Source: Dehalococcoidia bacterium
GTDB lineage: Bacteria > Chloroflexota > Dehalococcoidia > Lucifugimonadales > SHYT01
NCBI GenBank assembly: GCA_009693045.1
Contig: SHXZ01000008.1
Coordinates: 43,602-107,601, forward strand
Reading direction: 5' to 3'
Length of the DNA stretch: 64,000 nucleotides
Under the pieces are notes generated by a model. That model saw nothing but the letters and a program-made list of their open reading frames with translations. It ran no database searches and was not told where the DNA came from. The position numbers and the translations under genes are program-made. Positions 7,861 to 16,755 of this stretch are shown in pieces. The first letter of the stretch is position 1. Every line of letters starts with the position of its first letter.

Positions 7861-8955
7861 CTACAGTGGTGCTTCCTGCTCCGCTCCGAGCGGCGTGCTC
7901 TCCGGGGCGAGCACGTAGGGTATGGGACGCACGTCGTGGGTGTTTCCTCGGTTCCGGTTGAAGGGGCCCGGCTCTTCGGTCACGCGAAACTGCACAATCT
8001 GCCGCTCTTGGAGCTGCGCGAAGTCCAGTGCGTGCAGCGCGGAGAGATGGAAGAAATAGGTCCGCCCGTCCTCCGAGCGTATGAACCCAAAGCCCCGGTC
8101 GGTGACGATGTTGGCGATCCGGCCAACCATAAAGCCACGCTCCACCATCCCTTGGAGCTCGATGGGCATGGGCTGGCTGAGCTCGGCCTCGGACTGGGCG
8201 CGCTGCTGGGCGAATCGGGCGCGGCAGTCGTCGCAGTACACCCGCTCGCCGGGGCGCTGGTGGTAGCTGGTGGTGAACTCGCGATCGCCCACGTGGTCGG
8301 GGGACTCGCAGCGGACCTGCGCCGTGACGTACTCCAGGCGCAGGTCGTTCACGACGTCGTTAAGGAAGACCACAGTGCTGTCACGGACGCGGAGCGCATC
8401 CAGAGGGTCCGTGTACGAATCGCTGCAGCTTCCGCGCACGCTGGCGATGACCACGCGCTTGCCGAGCCTGCGGACGTGTTGGAGCGCGGGGACGTAGTCA
8501 TCGTCGCCGATCACGGGCAGCGCCACGTCGTAGGCGTTGGAGATCATGGCATAGTAGAGCATGCCGCAAGCGAGCGCCACGTCGGCGCGCTTCTCCTCCG
8601 GGTAGAAGGGGTCACTGGCCTCGCGGTCCTCGCGGCGTACCCTGCGGCGGCGGAAGTCAATGGGCAGGATCTCGGTCTCAAAGTGGAACTCTTCCTTCAG
8701 CATGTCGTAGAACTCTTGGCGGCGCGCCACCTCGTCCGAGTCCCGCGCGTCAAAGTTAACCGGAATGCTGGCGAAGAACAGCGTGCGCACCAGCTCGACG
8801 TCGGGCAGGCCCAGATCGGTCTTGGCCTTCGCCATCAAGATCTGGGGCAGCTTGCGGTAGTCAATCACGTACTGAGGGTCGGATGCTTCTTGCCTGAGGA
8901 TGAGGCGGCACCGGTAGAGCCAACTCCCATCAATAAACAGCATTACCTTGGCCAC
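7861..8955 (-). CDS. NYN domain ribonuclease fused to zinc-finger-like segment and cold-shock domain
   Basis: The 364-residue protein starts at ATG 8955. Residues 1 to about 205 form a NYN/LabA-type PIN-like domain: VMLFIDGSWLY (first Asp), EEKRADVALACGML (second acidic site) and LPVIGDDDYVPALQHVRRLGK (third). Residues about 214-250 hold a Cys (RCESPDH), His residues and CDDC, possibly a zinc finger. Residues about 280-345 form a cold-shock/OB domain, with VGRIANIVTDRGFGFIRSED (RNP1-like) and RTYFFHLSAL (RNP2-like). The architecture suggests an RNA-directed nuclease guided by an RNA-binding domain, acting in the cytoplasm. The NYN call is strong; the fused activity is inferred. It is monocistronic. 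Confidence 0.88.
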   Translation of the reverse strand: MAKVMLFIDGSWLYRCRLILRQEASDPQYVIDYRKLPQILMAKAKTDLGLPDVELVRTLFFASIPVNFDARDSDEVARRQEFYDMLKEEFHFETEILPIDFRRRRVRREDREASDPFYPEEKRADVALACGMLYYAMISNAYDVALPVIGDDDYVPALQHVRRLGKRVVIASVRGSCSDSYTDPLDALRVRDSTVVFLNDVVNDLRLEYVTAQVRCESPDHVGDREFTTSYHQRPGERVYCDDCRARFAQQRAQSEAELSQPMPIELQGMVERGFMVGRIANIVTDRGFGFIRSEDGRTYFFHLSALHALDFAQLQERQIVQFRVTEEPGPFNRNRGNTHDVRPIPYVLAPESTPLGAEQEAPL

Positions 8956-9038
8956 AATTGACAGACCTCCCTCGTTCTATCGCTTTTGTGTAGGAACCCA
9001 CTTAACTGCACTGGAACACTGACTCAAGGCGCTCTGCG

Positions 9039-10229
9039 TTATGTCACCCCCCGCTCCGTGAGCCGCTCAATGTCGGCCCACGAGTAGCCCAGCTCCTGGA
9101 GAATCTCCTCCGTGTGCTCTCCCAGCTCAGGCGGATTGCCCTGGATTGTCAGCGGCGTGTCACTCATGGTAAACGATGGGCCCACGACGGTGATAGTCCC
9201 GAGGAGCGGGTGCTCCATGGTCTGAATGTAGCCGTTGGCGCGCGCCTGCTCGTCGCGGAGGACATCGTGGTAGGTCTGCACCGGCGCGCACAGGATGTCG
9301 GCCTTCTGGAGGTCGTCAATCCACTCCTGAGTGGCGCGTCTTGGGAAGACCGCGTCCAGGAAGGCGACCAGAGCGTCGGGGTCCTTGGTCCGCGCCTCCG
9401 TGGTCGCAAACCGGGTGTCTTCCGTCAGGCCGGGCACGATGCGGCAGAACCGCTCCCAGCGGTCCTCTCCGACGCCCGCCAGGCAGAGGTAGCCGTCCGC
9501 GGTCTTGAAGGCCCCCCACGGGCCACGGACGAACACGTGGTGCCGACCGGCTTTGACCGCCTGTCCGGTCAGCGAGTATTGGGTCAGCTCCCACGTCTGC
9601 AACCCAATAAGCGAGCCGTAGATGGAGGTAGACACGCGCTGCCCCTTGCCGGTCCGTTCGCGGCTGTACAGCGCGGCGAGCACGGCGGCGGCTATATTGA
9701 AGCCGCCGCTTTCGTCGCCCATGAGGTTGCCCGCGGGCAACGGATAATCGTCGGCGCGGCCAGTCATGCTCATCAGGCCGCTGTAGGCTTGCGCCAGCAC
9801 GTCCCGCGCGGGGCGGTTGGCCATTGGCCCTTTAGGGCCGAAGCCGGACGCCTGCGCGTAGATGATGCGCGGGTTGCGGGCCTTCAGGTCTTCGTAGCCC
9901 AGTTGCAGCCTGTCCAGGACGCCTTCGCGCCAGTTGCTGATGACCACGTCGGCTTTCTGCGCCAGGCGGTACACCACCTCCTTGGCCTCCGGTGTCTTCA
10001 GATCAAGGGTGATGCTCCGTTTGCCTCGGTTGAACGCGAGGAAGTAGGGGCTCACTCCTTTGAGTTTGTCAACCCAGCGCGCGGCGGCGCGGCGGGAAGC
10101 GTCTCCGCCATCCCGGCGCTCAACCTTGTAGACCTGCGCGCCCATGTAGGAGAGGAGCAAGCCGGCAAAAGGCCCTTGGATCTCCTGCCCGAACTCAATG
10201 ACCTTTACGCCTTCCAGTGGACCACCCAT
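9039..10229 (-). CDS. CaiB/BaiF (family III) CoA-transferase
   Basis: The 396-residue protein starts at ATG 10229 behind an AGGG ribosome site. MGGPLEGVKVIEFGQEIQGP and LLSYMGAQVYKVERRDGGD are the family opening; SITLDLKTPEAKEVVYRLA and DVVISNWREGVLDRLQLGY follow, and the catalytic Asp lies in GNLMGDESGGFNIAAAVLAAL. Family III enzymes move CoA between carboxylic acids, for example in formyl-CoA/oxalate, carnitine and aromatic acid metabolism, so the substrate cannot be read from sequence. Dehalococcoidia/SAR202-type genomes often carry many paralogues. It is divergent from lipB, with a GTAGGGGC palindrome between them. Confidence 0.93.
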   Translation of the reverse strand: MGGPLEGVKVIEFGQEIQGPFAGLLLSYMGAQVYKVERRDGGDASRRAAARWVDKLKGVSPYFLAFNRGKRSITLDLKTPEAKEVVYRLAQKADVVISNWREGVLDRLQLGYEDLKARNPRIIYAQASGFGPKGPMANRPARDVLAQAYSGLMSMTGRADDYPLPAGNLMGDESGGFNIAAAVLAALYSRERTGKGQRVSTSIYGSLIGLQTWELTQYSLTGQAVKAGRHHVFVRGPWGAFKTADGYLCLAGVGEDRWERFCRIVPGLTEDTRFATTEARTKDPDALVAFLDAVFPRRATQEWIDDLQKADILCAPVQTYHDVLRDEQARANGYIQTMEHPLLGTITVVGPSFTMSDTPLTIQGNPPELGEHTEEILQELGYSWADIERLTERGVT

Positions 10230-10360
10230 CTGTTTTCCCTCACTAGGCGATAGCGGCGGTGCGGTATGCGTTGGCGCTCCAAGGCCCATACTATACTGTT
10301 TCCGTCCCAGCACTGAAACGCCGGCATGGTTTCGCAACCATTTATTGAGAGGGTACGTGA

Positions 10361-10389
10361 GTAGGGGCGACCCGACGGGTCGCCCCTAC
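10361..10389. repeat. GTAGGGGC-family palindrome, GACCCG core
   Basis: The arms GTAGGGGCGACCCG and CGGGTCGCCCCTAC (14 bp each, perfect) flank a single A. It lies in the region between the divergent CoA-transferase and lipB genes, 24 bp upstream of the lipB ATG. Confidence 0.85.
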
Positions 10390-10413
10390 GACCACACCAC
10401 CCACAAAGAACAT

Positions 10414-11127
10414 ATGCTGATGACCCAACGAATCTGTATTGTCCATGACCTGGGCCTCGTTGACTACGACCGCGCCTGGGAGCTCCAGAAGGCGCTGGCC
10501 GCTCGACGCGCCGACGGTGCGATTCCCGACCTGCTCCTTCTGCTACAGCACCCCCACGTCTTCACGTTGGGCCGACGCGGGCAGGACGCGGACATCTTGC
10601 TCTCGCCGGAAGAGCTTGTTCGCCTGGGCGTGACGGTGCACCACGTGGACCGGGGCGGGCTGGCGACGTACCACGGGCCGGGGCAGCTCGTGGGCTACCC
10701 CATCGTGGACCTGCGGGCGTGGGGCGGCGGGCCGGTGCGGTACGTGCGCACGCTGGAGGATGCGCTCATCAAGGCTGCCATCCAGCTAGGCGTGCCAACG
10801 GAACGGCGCGAGGGCCTGACGGGCGTGTGGGCCGGCAAGCGGAAGCTGGCCGCCATCGGCGTGCGCGTGAGCCGGGGGGTGACGACGCACGGCTTCGCGC
10901 TGAACGTCTCCACGGACCTGAGCTTCTTCAAGCACATCGTGCCGTGCGGGATGCCGGAGGCGGAGGCCACGTCGCTGGAGCGCGAGCTGGACGCTCCGGT
11001 GGACATGGCGCGCGTGCGGGACGAGGTGGAGCGGGTGTTTGGGCAGGTGTTTGGCTTTGCGATGGGGCGGGACGAAATCCTCACCACCGCCCTTGGGGAG
11101 AGGAAACCTCGGTTCGCGTCCCTTTAG
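10414..11127 (+). CDS. lipB: Lipoyl(octanoyl) transferase LipB
   Basis: The 237-residue protein, read from ATG 10414 (a second ATG lies at 10420), transfers octanoate from acyl carrier protein to lipoyl domains. Diagnostic motifs are LQHPHVFTLGRRG, the substrate-binding GGLATYHGPGQLVGYPI, the lysine segment VWAGKRKLAAIGVRV, and the catalytic-Cys region HGFALNV...IVPCGM with Cys about residue 180. Length is typical. lipA is not adjacent. The stop overlaps the convergent queF stop by 4 bp. Confidence 0.96.
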   Translation: MLMTQRICIVHDLGLVDYDRAWELQKALAARRADGAIPDLLLLLQHPHVFTLGRRGQDADILLSPEELVRLGVTVHHVDRGGLATYHGPGQLVGYPIVDLRAWGGGPVRYVRTLEDALIKAAIQLGVPTERREGLTGVWAGKRKLAAIGVRVSRGVTTHGFALNVSTDLSFFKHIVPCGMPEAEATSLERELDAPVDMARVRDEVERVFGQVFGFAMGRDEILTTALGERKPRFASL

Positions 11128-11576
11128 GCCGTGCCAGCGGCCGAAAACCCCTTCGTGTTGTCGTAGGCGGCTTCAACCATGGTGTGGATGCCTCCGCGGG
11201 GCTTGTAGTCCAGCGTGAGCTTCATGCGGCGCGGCTTGCAGCAGGCCACCAGGTCGCGGAGGATGCGGTTGGCGGCGTGCTCCTGGACGATGCCGACGTT
11301 CCGGTACGCCAGCAGGTAGTACTTCACCGACTTCAGCTCCAGGAGCAGCCGGTCCGGCACGTAGCGCACGGTGAGCGTGCCGAAGTCGGGGAGGCCGGTC
11401 CACGGGCAGACGGCGGTGAACTCGTCGGTGTCCAGCGCCACCTCGGCGTCCGAGTCGGGGTAGTCGTACGCGAACGAGATGAGCGCGCCCGGATCAGCGA
11501 CCTCCGGGCTGTCAACGGGGCCTTTCCAGTCCAGGGCGTCGTAGCGGGCTTTCAGGTCGTCGTAGCGGTGAGGCAT
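11124..11576 (-). CDS. queF: NADPH-dependent 7-cyano-7-deazaguanine reductase QueF
   Basis: The 150-residue protein is the short, unimodular QueF type. It starts at ATG 11576; the frame is open further upstream but without family similarity. FTAVCPWTGLPDFG contains the catalytic Cys that forms a thioimide with preQ0, KSVKYYLLAYRNVG is the conserved core, and QEHAANRILRDL carries the Glu/His of the QueF motif. It reduces preQ0 to preQ1 for tRNA queuosine. No other queuosine genes lie in the window. Confidence 0.96.
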   Translation of the reverse strand: MPHRYDDLKARYDALDWKGPVDSPEVADPGALISFAYDYPDSDAEVALDTDEFTAVCPWTGLPDFGTLTVRYVPDRLLLELKSVKYYLLAYRNVGIVQEHAANRILRDLVACCKPRRMKLTLDYKPRGGIHTMVEAAYDNTKGFSAAGTA

Positions 11577-11717
11577 CGCTGGCGTCCTACGTTTTCCATC
11601 TATGGTACCACGCCACACAGGGAGTTCCCCCAAGTCGCTAGTTTCGCTATACTTCGCACCGAGACTGTCACCTCTGCTGCCCCGAACAGACTGACATTGA
11701 TGGAGGAGGTAGAAACC

Positions 11718-11963
11718 ATGACGACCGCCGTAAATCCCAGGCTCAAGGTACTCCAGGCTCTGCGCTCCAAAGAGGGACAACGCATTTCGGTGGTTGACCT
11801 GGTGAAGACCACGGGCCTGGAGGAAGAGTTGGTCAAGAACAACTGCATCGACCTTGAGGTCGCCGGGTTCATCGTCGGGTACCGCAAGTCCGCGACGGAC
11901 GTCAGCTTCTCCATCTCGGATACGGGGAAGGTCCATGCTACGTATCTGGAGAGCAGGCGCTAG
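11718..11963 (+). CDS. Small winged-helix-like protein
   Basis: The 81-residue protein starts at ATG 11718 behind a strong GGAGGAGGT site. The sequence VLQALRSKEGQRISVVDLVKTTG, ending in a C-terminal GFIVGYRKSATDVSFSISDTGK, looks like a single winged helix-turn-helix: three helices and a two-stranded wing. Such proteins may bind DNA or act as adaptor domains. There is no operon partner and no ligand-binding domain. I do not recognise a named family. Confidence 0.72.
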   Translation: MTTAVNPRLKVLQALRSKEGQRISVVDLVKTTGLEEELVKNNCIDLEVAGFIVGYRKSATDVSFSISDTGKVHATYLESRR

Positions 11964-12019
11964 GGCGCGCCCCGCAGAAGGACCCTGCGTGTCTTAGTTA
12001 TGGAGCGCCTGACGGGCCA

Positions 12020-13105
12020 TCACCGCCGCAAGCGGTGCAGCAGGTCTCGTTCCAGCCGCTCAAGCTGTCTCATTTGGTCAAACGAGGCAAAGCGCAGGAT
12101 GATCGTCTGCGCGCCCGCTTCGTGGTATTCCGCGATGCGGTCGGCGATGCGGGCCGCGCCGCCGAAGGGCCCCCACGCGTCGCCCCAGTGGCGTACGCCG
12201 TAGTAGCGCATCAGGAACGTGTCGGCCTCCTGCGCCGCCTGGGGCTCGTCCTCGCCGACGTTCACGGTCATGTAGAAGACGGCTTGCAGTGATGCCGGGT
12301 CGCGGCCCGCCTCCTTGGCGTACGCCCGGACCTTGCGGACGACCTCGGCGAACTCTTCCGGCGAGTCGGTGATGCCCATCACGCCGTCGGCGATGGTCGC
12401 GGCACGCCGGTACTGCCGCTCGTTGCCCGTGCGGTAGTGGCAGGCCAGCAACAGCGGGACGCCGGACTGCTGGACGGCGCGCGGTTGCATCGTGGGGCCT
12501 TCGTACTGGTAGAAGTCGCCTTTGAATTCCACCCACTCCGTCGCCTGAAACGCCCGCAGCAACGCCACGACCTCCTCTAGTCGCGCTGTGCGCTGCTTTG
12601 GCGGCACGCCCGCCGCAGCCCACTCCCGCCGCATCCCCTCCGTGAACGTGCCGCCCACGCCCATCGCCAGCGTCAGCCGCCCGCCGGAGAGCTGGTCCAG
12701 CGTGTGCGCCGTCTGGGCCAGCAGCGCGGGCTGGCGGAGCGCGCCCAGCAGCACGGCAGTGCCGAGGCGCACTCGCCGCGTCCGCGCCGCCACCGCCGCG
12801 AGGGTGGACAGCGGCTCCAGGCGGGGCTTGGCGGTGAGGCTGTCGCCGACCCAGACAGAGTCGCAGCCGATGGCCTCGGCACGCTCCGCCATCGCTAGGA
12901 CGAGCGCGGTGTCGGGCTGGCCCTCGCCGGAGAGCAGGATGCCGCGCGTGGGGAGGAGGATGCCGATGCGGAGGGGTGCGGACCTAACCCCCTCGCCCTC
13001 CCTCGCTCCGCTCGGGACAGGCTCTTCCCTGAAGGGAAGGGGGGAGTTCCCCTCCCCTGAAGGGGAGGGGCTAGGGGAGAGGTGTTCCCGCCGCTCAGTG
13101 GCCAC
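12020..13105 (-). CDS. LLM-class flavin/F420-dependent oxidoreductase, N-terminus extended by repeat-derived sequence
   Basis: The core, from RIGILLPTRGILLSG to the C-terminus (about 320 residues), is a bacterial-luciferase-like TIM barrel. It has GCDSVWVGDSL, TRRVRLGTAVLLGALRQP and DQLSGGRLTLAMGVGG, typical of F420-dependent family members. The only plausible starts lie upstream of a hairpin-repeat tract (12983-13082). I chose GTG 13105, which overlaps the cofC stop, giving an N-terminal extension rich in SPSPSGEG-type sequence translated from the repeat; a non-canonical start nearer 12990 is the alternative. Position beside cofC, cofD, cofH and cofG supports F420 as cofactor. The substrate is unknown. 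Confidence 0.85.
   Translation of the reverse strand: MATERREHLSPSPSPSGEGNSPLPFREEPVPSGAREGEGVRSAPLRIGILLPTRGILLSGEGQPDTALVLAMAERAEAIGCDSVWVGDSLTAKPRLEPLSTLAAVAARTRRVRLGTAVLLGALRQPALLAQTAHTLDQLSGGRLTLAMGVGGTFTEGMRREWAAAGVPPKQRTARLEEVVALLRAFQATEWVEFKGDFYQYEGPTMQPRAVQQSGVPLLLACHYRTGNERQYRRAATIADGVMGITDSPEEFAEVVRKVRAYAKEAGRDPASLQAVFYMTVNVGEDEPQAAQEADTFLMRYYGVRHWGDAWGPFGGAARIADRIAEYHEAGAQTIILRFASFDQMRQLERLERDLLHRLRR
12983..13082. repeat. Double hairpin repeat lying within the LLM oxidoreductase reading frame
   Basis: Two adjacent hairpins, CTTCCCTGAAGGGAAG and CCCCTCCCCTGAAGGGGAGGGG, follow a GCCCTCCCTCGCTCCGCTCG stretch. Similar hairpins occupy most intergenic regions of this window. Here they are translated in frame at the N-terminus of the LLM gene or form its leader, depending on the true start. 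Confidence 0.8.
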
Positions 13106-13784
13106 GTCGTGACCTCTCGCTTTCTCGGAACAGCTTGTCGGGAGGGACGTGCGCCAGGGTCCAACCCTGCTCGCCGACGAAGGCGTCCGGCCTGAGCGAC
13201 CGCCACTGCCGCAGGTCGTCAATCGTGTCCACGTCCAGCCCCAGCGCCTGGCTGAAGTACGGCACGACCTGGTAGCCGAGGCGCGTCGCCTCCGCCAAGT
13301 GGCACTTGAAGCTCTGCTCGCCCAGCAGGAACGCGAACGTCGAATTGCGAGGCATGAGGACAGCGTTGCTGCCGCCGTCGCGCGCGGCAGGGACGAGCAC
13401 GGGGTAGCGCTGCCGCCCGGAGGCCTCCACGCACGCGGCCACCTCGGCCGGGGTGACCAAGGGCAGGTCGGCGGGCAGGAAAAGCGCCGCGTCGCCGCTC
13501 TGGGCGAACCACCGCGCGAAGGCCGAGTCCAGGGCGGCGTTTAGTCCCGCGCCTCCGTCGTCAAACCACTTTGCGCCCGCTTGCCGGGCAAGGGCCTGCA
13601 CCGCGCCGTCTCCGCCGACTACCCACGTCTCGGCGATGGCGGGGCACTGCGCGGCGGCCGCGACGACCCGCATCGCCAGGTGGCATGCGATGGCCGCGCG
13701 TTCGACATCGCTCACGTGCGGGGCCAGCCGCGACTTGGCGGCGGCGAGCGGCTTCATGGGGATGACGGCGAGGACCTGGGGCAT
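13095..13784 (-). CDS. cofC: 2-phospho-L-lactate (or PEP) guanylyltransferase CofC/FbiD
   Basis: The 229-residue protein starts at ATG 13784. It is a nucleotidyltransferase: VIPMKPLAAAKSRL is the GTP-binding opening, FLPADLPLVTPAEV gives the metal-binding Asp, and ARDGGSNAVLMPRN is the substrate loop typical of CofC. It makes the guanylylated 3-carbon donor for the F420 side chain. Whether the donor is 2-phospholactate or phosphoenolpyruvate cannot be decided from sequence. Its stop overlaps the putative GTG start of the LLM gene; cofD lies about 200 bp upstream on the same strand. Confidence 0.94.
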   Translation of the reverse strand: MPQVLAVIPMKPLAAAKSRLAPHVSDVERAAIACHLAMRVVAAAAQCPAIAETWVVGGDGAVQALARQAGAKWFDDGGAGLNAALDSAFARWFAQSGDAALFLPADLPLVTPAEVAACVEASGRQRYPVLVPAARDGGSNAVLMPRNSTFAFLLGEQSFKCHLAEATRLGYQVVPYFSQALGLDVDTIDDLRQWRSLRPDAFVGEQGWTLAHVPPDKLFRESERSRRGH

Positions 13785-13987
13785 TTTTATGTCACCTGGA
13801 CCGCAGTGCGTCTGGCCGCTTCAAGGGTACATGAGAGGAGGCACAGGACGGAAGTGGCAATTGCTCCGGGGGGCCGGGGCCGCGCGTAGGCGGCGGCGTG
13901 GGGATGAGCGGGGGCGCGGCCCGGTGGGGATGAGGAGTGGGGCGCCGGCCCCCCCACCTCATGCCTCTCGCCCCACCTTGTTCTCTG

Positions 13988-14923
13988 TTATCGCGTCGCC
14001 AGATCCACGACCAGCTTCGCCAGCCGAACCTTGTCCTCAGGCCCAGTCATGATCGTGTCCGCCACGACGGCGCGCATCCCCAGCGCCTCCACCTGCGGCG
14101 CGAGTGCGCGGTCCACAGTGTCCAGCACGAACGTCGTGCACAGGCCCTTCAGCCGCTTCGCGACGGCGAGGGCGCTCGGCTCTTCGCCCAGCTCGCGGAA
14201 GAGCTTCGCCGCCGGGCCCTTGATGGCCTCGCCGCCGACGATGGGGCTGACGGCGATCTTGGGGCCGGAGAACGCCGCTATCCTCTTCCGCACGCCGAGC
14301 AACTCCAGAATCGGCTGGAGGCTCAGGAAGGGATTTGAGGGACAGAAGACGATGGCTCGGGCGGTCTCCAGCGCATCGGCGAAGGCGGGCGAGGGCGACG
14401 ACCAGTCCGCGCCCTCGTAGGTGATGTCCGTGACCCGTGGCTCGCAGCGGTGCTTGACGAAGTATTCCTGGAACTTGAGCACGCCCTGGTCGGTGAGCAG
14501 CGACGTGCGGACCGGATCATCGCTCATGGGCGCGACGCGGTGCTTGACGCCCAGCGCGGCGCAAAGCTCCTCGGTGGCCTGGGAGAGGCTGGCGCCGTGC
14601 TTCATCAGCTCGGAGCGGCGCAGGTGCGTGGCGAGGTCTTTGTCGCCCAGGTTGAACCAGGTCGGCACGCCGTATTTCTCCAGGGAGCGGAGCACCGTGA
14701 ATGTGTCGTCCGCCAGGCCCCAGCCCGTCGCGGGGTTGACGATGCCCGCGAGAGTGTACATGACCGTGTCCAGGTCCGGCGAGACGTGGAGGCCGTGGAA
14801 CTCATCGTCGTCGCCCGTATTGACCACCACGAGGAACTGCTCGGGCGGCAGGACTTGCGCCAGGCCCCAGGCGAGCTTGGCGCCGCCGACGCCGCCAGCC
14901 AAGGCCAGGATTTCGTTGGGCAC
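13988..14923 (-). CDS. cofD: 2-phospho-L-lactate transferase CofD/FbiA
   Basis: The 311-residue protein starts at GTG 14923. It has the CofD opening EILALAGGVGGAKLAWGLAQ, NTGDDDEFHGLHVSPDLDTV (metal and substrate site), GWGLADDTF, and VFCPSNPFLSLQPIL. It transfers the phosphoenol or phospholactyl group to the deazaflavin FO, giving F420-0 or dehydro-F420-0. With CofC, CofG and CofH it completes the route to F420-0; the glutamyl ligase CofE is not in this window. Confidence 0.96.
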   Translation of the reverse strand: MPNEILALAGGVGGAKLAWGLAQVLPPEQFLVVVNTGDDDEFHGLHVSPDLDTVMYTLAGIVNPATGWGLADDTFTVLRSLEKYGVPTWFNLGDKDLATHLRRSELMKHGASLSQATEELCAALGVKHRVAPMSDDPVRTSLLTDQGVLKFQEYFVKHRCEPRVTDITYEGADWSSPSPAFADALETARAIVFCPSNPFLSLQPILELLGVRKRIAAFSGPKIAVSPIVGGEAIKGPAAKLFRELGEEPSALAVAKRLKGLCTTFVLDTVDRALAPQVEALGMRAVVADTIMTGPEDKVRLAKLVVDLATR

Positions 14924-14978
14924 AGTGGCATACTCCAGTGCAGTGCGAAACTGTTCGCCGTGGGTTTCACGTCGCTGG

Positions 14979-15007
14979 GTAGGGGCGGGTTTGAAACCCG
15001 CCCCTAC
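14979..15007. repeat. GTAGGGGC-family palindrome, GGGTTT core
   Basis: The arms GTAGGGGCGGGTTT and AAACCCGCCCCTAC flank a single G. This copy is identical to the one at 47284-47312. It lies between cofD and the carboxylesterase gene. Confidence 0.85.
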
Positions 15008-15067
15008 GGCTACCGTCTCACCAGGTAGTTTGTGAGAGCCTCTTCCGAGACGCCGTCTATGGCAAGA

Positions 15068-16576
15068 CTAGCGAATGCCTTCCCACGTGAGACGCTCTTC
15101 GCGCCAGGGGTCGTTCATCGTCTTGCACTCGTAGTCAATGACCATGGTCGCCCGCTCGCTCAGGGAGTACGTCGGCCACTTTGGCATCGTGGAATGGTTC
15201 GGGTCGCCGGTGCGGGCGAAGTGGACGAAGGCTGGATTCACTTGGCCGACAACGCCGCGAGAAGCCGTTCGGACGAGCAGTGGCGACTCCACGTTGGCAA
15301 AGACCAGCGGCGTGGGGAGGCCGGTGTCCAACTGGTAGAAGTACATGTACGGCGCCTTCCCGCCTGCGGCGATCTGCGCCTCGGCCACGCGAATGGCGGG
15401 GATGCGCCATTCGAGGTCCGACGAAATTGTTGCGAGCAGCGCCGATGCCGCAGACCCCGGCCGCGTCCGGCGGTACGTCTCCACCACGCCGTCGGCGCGG
15501 CTCCCGAGCATGGGACGCAGGTCGCGGCGGAGCGCCGCGTCGTCCATCCAGCCGAAGTCCGGGTTCAGCCTCGTGGCGTTGAAGTGGTCATGGCGGCTGC
15601 TCCCGAGCATGATGGAGACGTTCTTGGCGGAACCGGACGCGATGGCGGCGGTCGGCTGGTCAAGCAGGGCGATCCCGTCAATGGCCGGAATGAACACTGT
15701 TGTATTTGGGAACGCAAGGAGCGGGGCGTCCTTCGCGATCATCTTGGCGGTCACTGCCGTTGACACTTGATAGAAGCGCTCCGCGGGTACGGAGGCGAGC
15801 TTGTTGATGTCGCCCTTCTTGACGCCAAGCTCCGCAAGGGCAGCGTCTGCATTGCGCGCCGCTTCTTCGCGGGTGACGCGCGGCCACATGAGGTAGCCGC
15901 TGATGGGGATTGCGCGGTGGAACAAACCCTTTGCCGCTGGCATAGCCAACAGGGTCCAGATCTTGGAGCCGCCGCCGGACTCGCCAAAGATGGTCACGTT
16001 GCCAGGGTCGCCACCGAACGCCGCAATGTTGTCGCGCACCCACTCCAGAGAGGCGACGATGTCCAACACTCCCGCGTTGGCCGACGTGGCGTACTCCTCG
16101 CCGAACGCGTCGCCCAGGTAAAGGTGGCCGAAAATGCTCAGGCGGTGGTTGACGGACACGGCCACCACGTCCCCGCGCTTCGCCAGCGCGGTGCCCTCGC
16201 ACCGGGGCCCCGCGCCGGAGCCGAACTCCCACGCGCCGCCGTGGATCCACACCATCACCGGGCGGCGCGCACCGTCCCGGAGGCCGGGCGTCCACACGTT
16301 GAGCACCAGGCAGTCCTCGCCCTGTTGCTCGTTCTCGGCGAAGAACCCCGACGCCGCTCTCACGGCGGCCGCGTCCGCGCGTTCCGGCTGCGGACAGGCC
16401 TGGCCGTACTGGGTTGCATCGCGCACGCCAGCCCACGGCTTGGGCGCTGTAGGCGGCAGGAAGCGGTTGCGCCCTCCCGTCGGCCCACCGTAGGGGATGC
16501 CCTTGAAGATGTTGACGCCGCCGGCAGTGGTCCCGCGTACTTTGCCGGTGGTCGTTTCCACGATTGGGTCAGCCAT
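15068..16576 (-). CDS. Type B carboxylesterase/lipase family alpha/beta hydrolase
   Basis: The 502-residue protein starts at ATG 16576 behind AAGGAGG. Family marks are [31 protein letters not shown], the oxyanion segment [14 protein letters not shown], and the nucleophile elbow [11 protein letters not shown], where Ser is followed by Gly rather than the usual Ala; this variant is known among bacterial members. There is no signal peptide, so the enzyme is probably cytoplasmic. It hydrolyses carboxylic esters of unknown nature. It sits between cofD and cofH on the same strand but is not an F420 gene by family. Confidence 0.9.
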   Translation of the reverse strand: MADPIVETTTGKVRGTTAGGVNIFKGIPYGGPTGGRNRFLPPTAPKPWAGVRDATQYGQACPQPERADAAAVRAASGFFAENEQQGEDCLVLNVWTPGLRDGARRPVMVWIHGGAWEFGSGAGPRCEGTALAKRGDVVAVSVNHRLSIFGHLYLGDAFGEEYATSANAGVLDIVASLEWVRDNIAAFGGDPGNVTIFGESGGGSKIWTLLAMPAAKGLFHRAIPISGYLMWPRVTREEAARNADAALAELGVKKGDINKLASVPAERFYQVSTAVTAKMIAKDAPLLAFPNTTVFIPAIDGIALLDQPTAAIASGSAKNVSIMLGSSRHDHFNATRLNPDFGWMDDAALRRDLRPMLGSRADGVVETYRRTRPGSAASALLATISSDLEWRIPAIRVAEAQIAAGGKAPYMYFYQLDTGLPTPLVFANVESPLLVRTASRGVVGQVNPAFVHFARTGDPNHSTMPKWPTYSLSERATMVIDYECKTMNDPWREERLTWEGIR

Positions 16577-16689
16577 TGCCCCCTCCTTGCTCTGCCAATT
16601 GTGTCGCAGGACACGATCCACAGCTTTCATGTGGTAAGAGCGAAGCGAGATGATTCTTCCCCACCTCTCCGCCCTGACCTAACCCCCAG

Positions 16690-16746
16690 CCCCTTCCCTG
16701 CAAGGGAAGGGGAGTAAGCGACTCCGAAGGGGCTGAGCCCCTTCGG
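16690..16746. repeat. Two hairpins downstream of cofH, possible terminator
   Basis: CCCCTTCCCT/AGGGAAGGGG spans 16690-16712, and CCGAAGGGGC/GCCCCTTCGG with a TGA loop spans 16724-16746. The second ends 10 bp from the cofH stop, so it could terminate the cofG-cofH transcript. Both belong to the C-run/G-run hairpin class. Confidence 0.65.
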
Positions 16747-16755
16747 GCTTCCCAT

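Noticed and set aside
7801..8961. 386-codon open frame on the plus strand
   Set aside because: It lies antisense to the NYN-CSD gene over its whole length, has no family-like sequence, and is explained by GC-rich third positions.
12020..13222. LLM oxidoreductase starting at 13222
   Set aside because: That start lies deep inside cofC; the GTG at 13105, overlapping only the cofC stop, is more economical.
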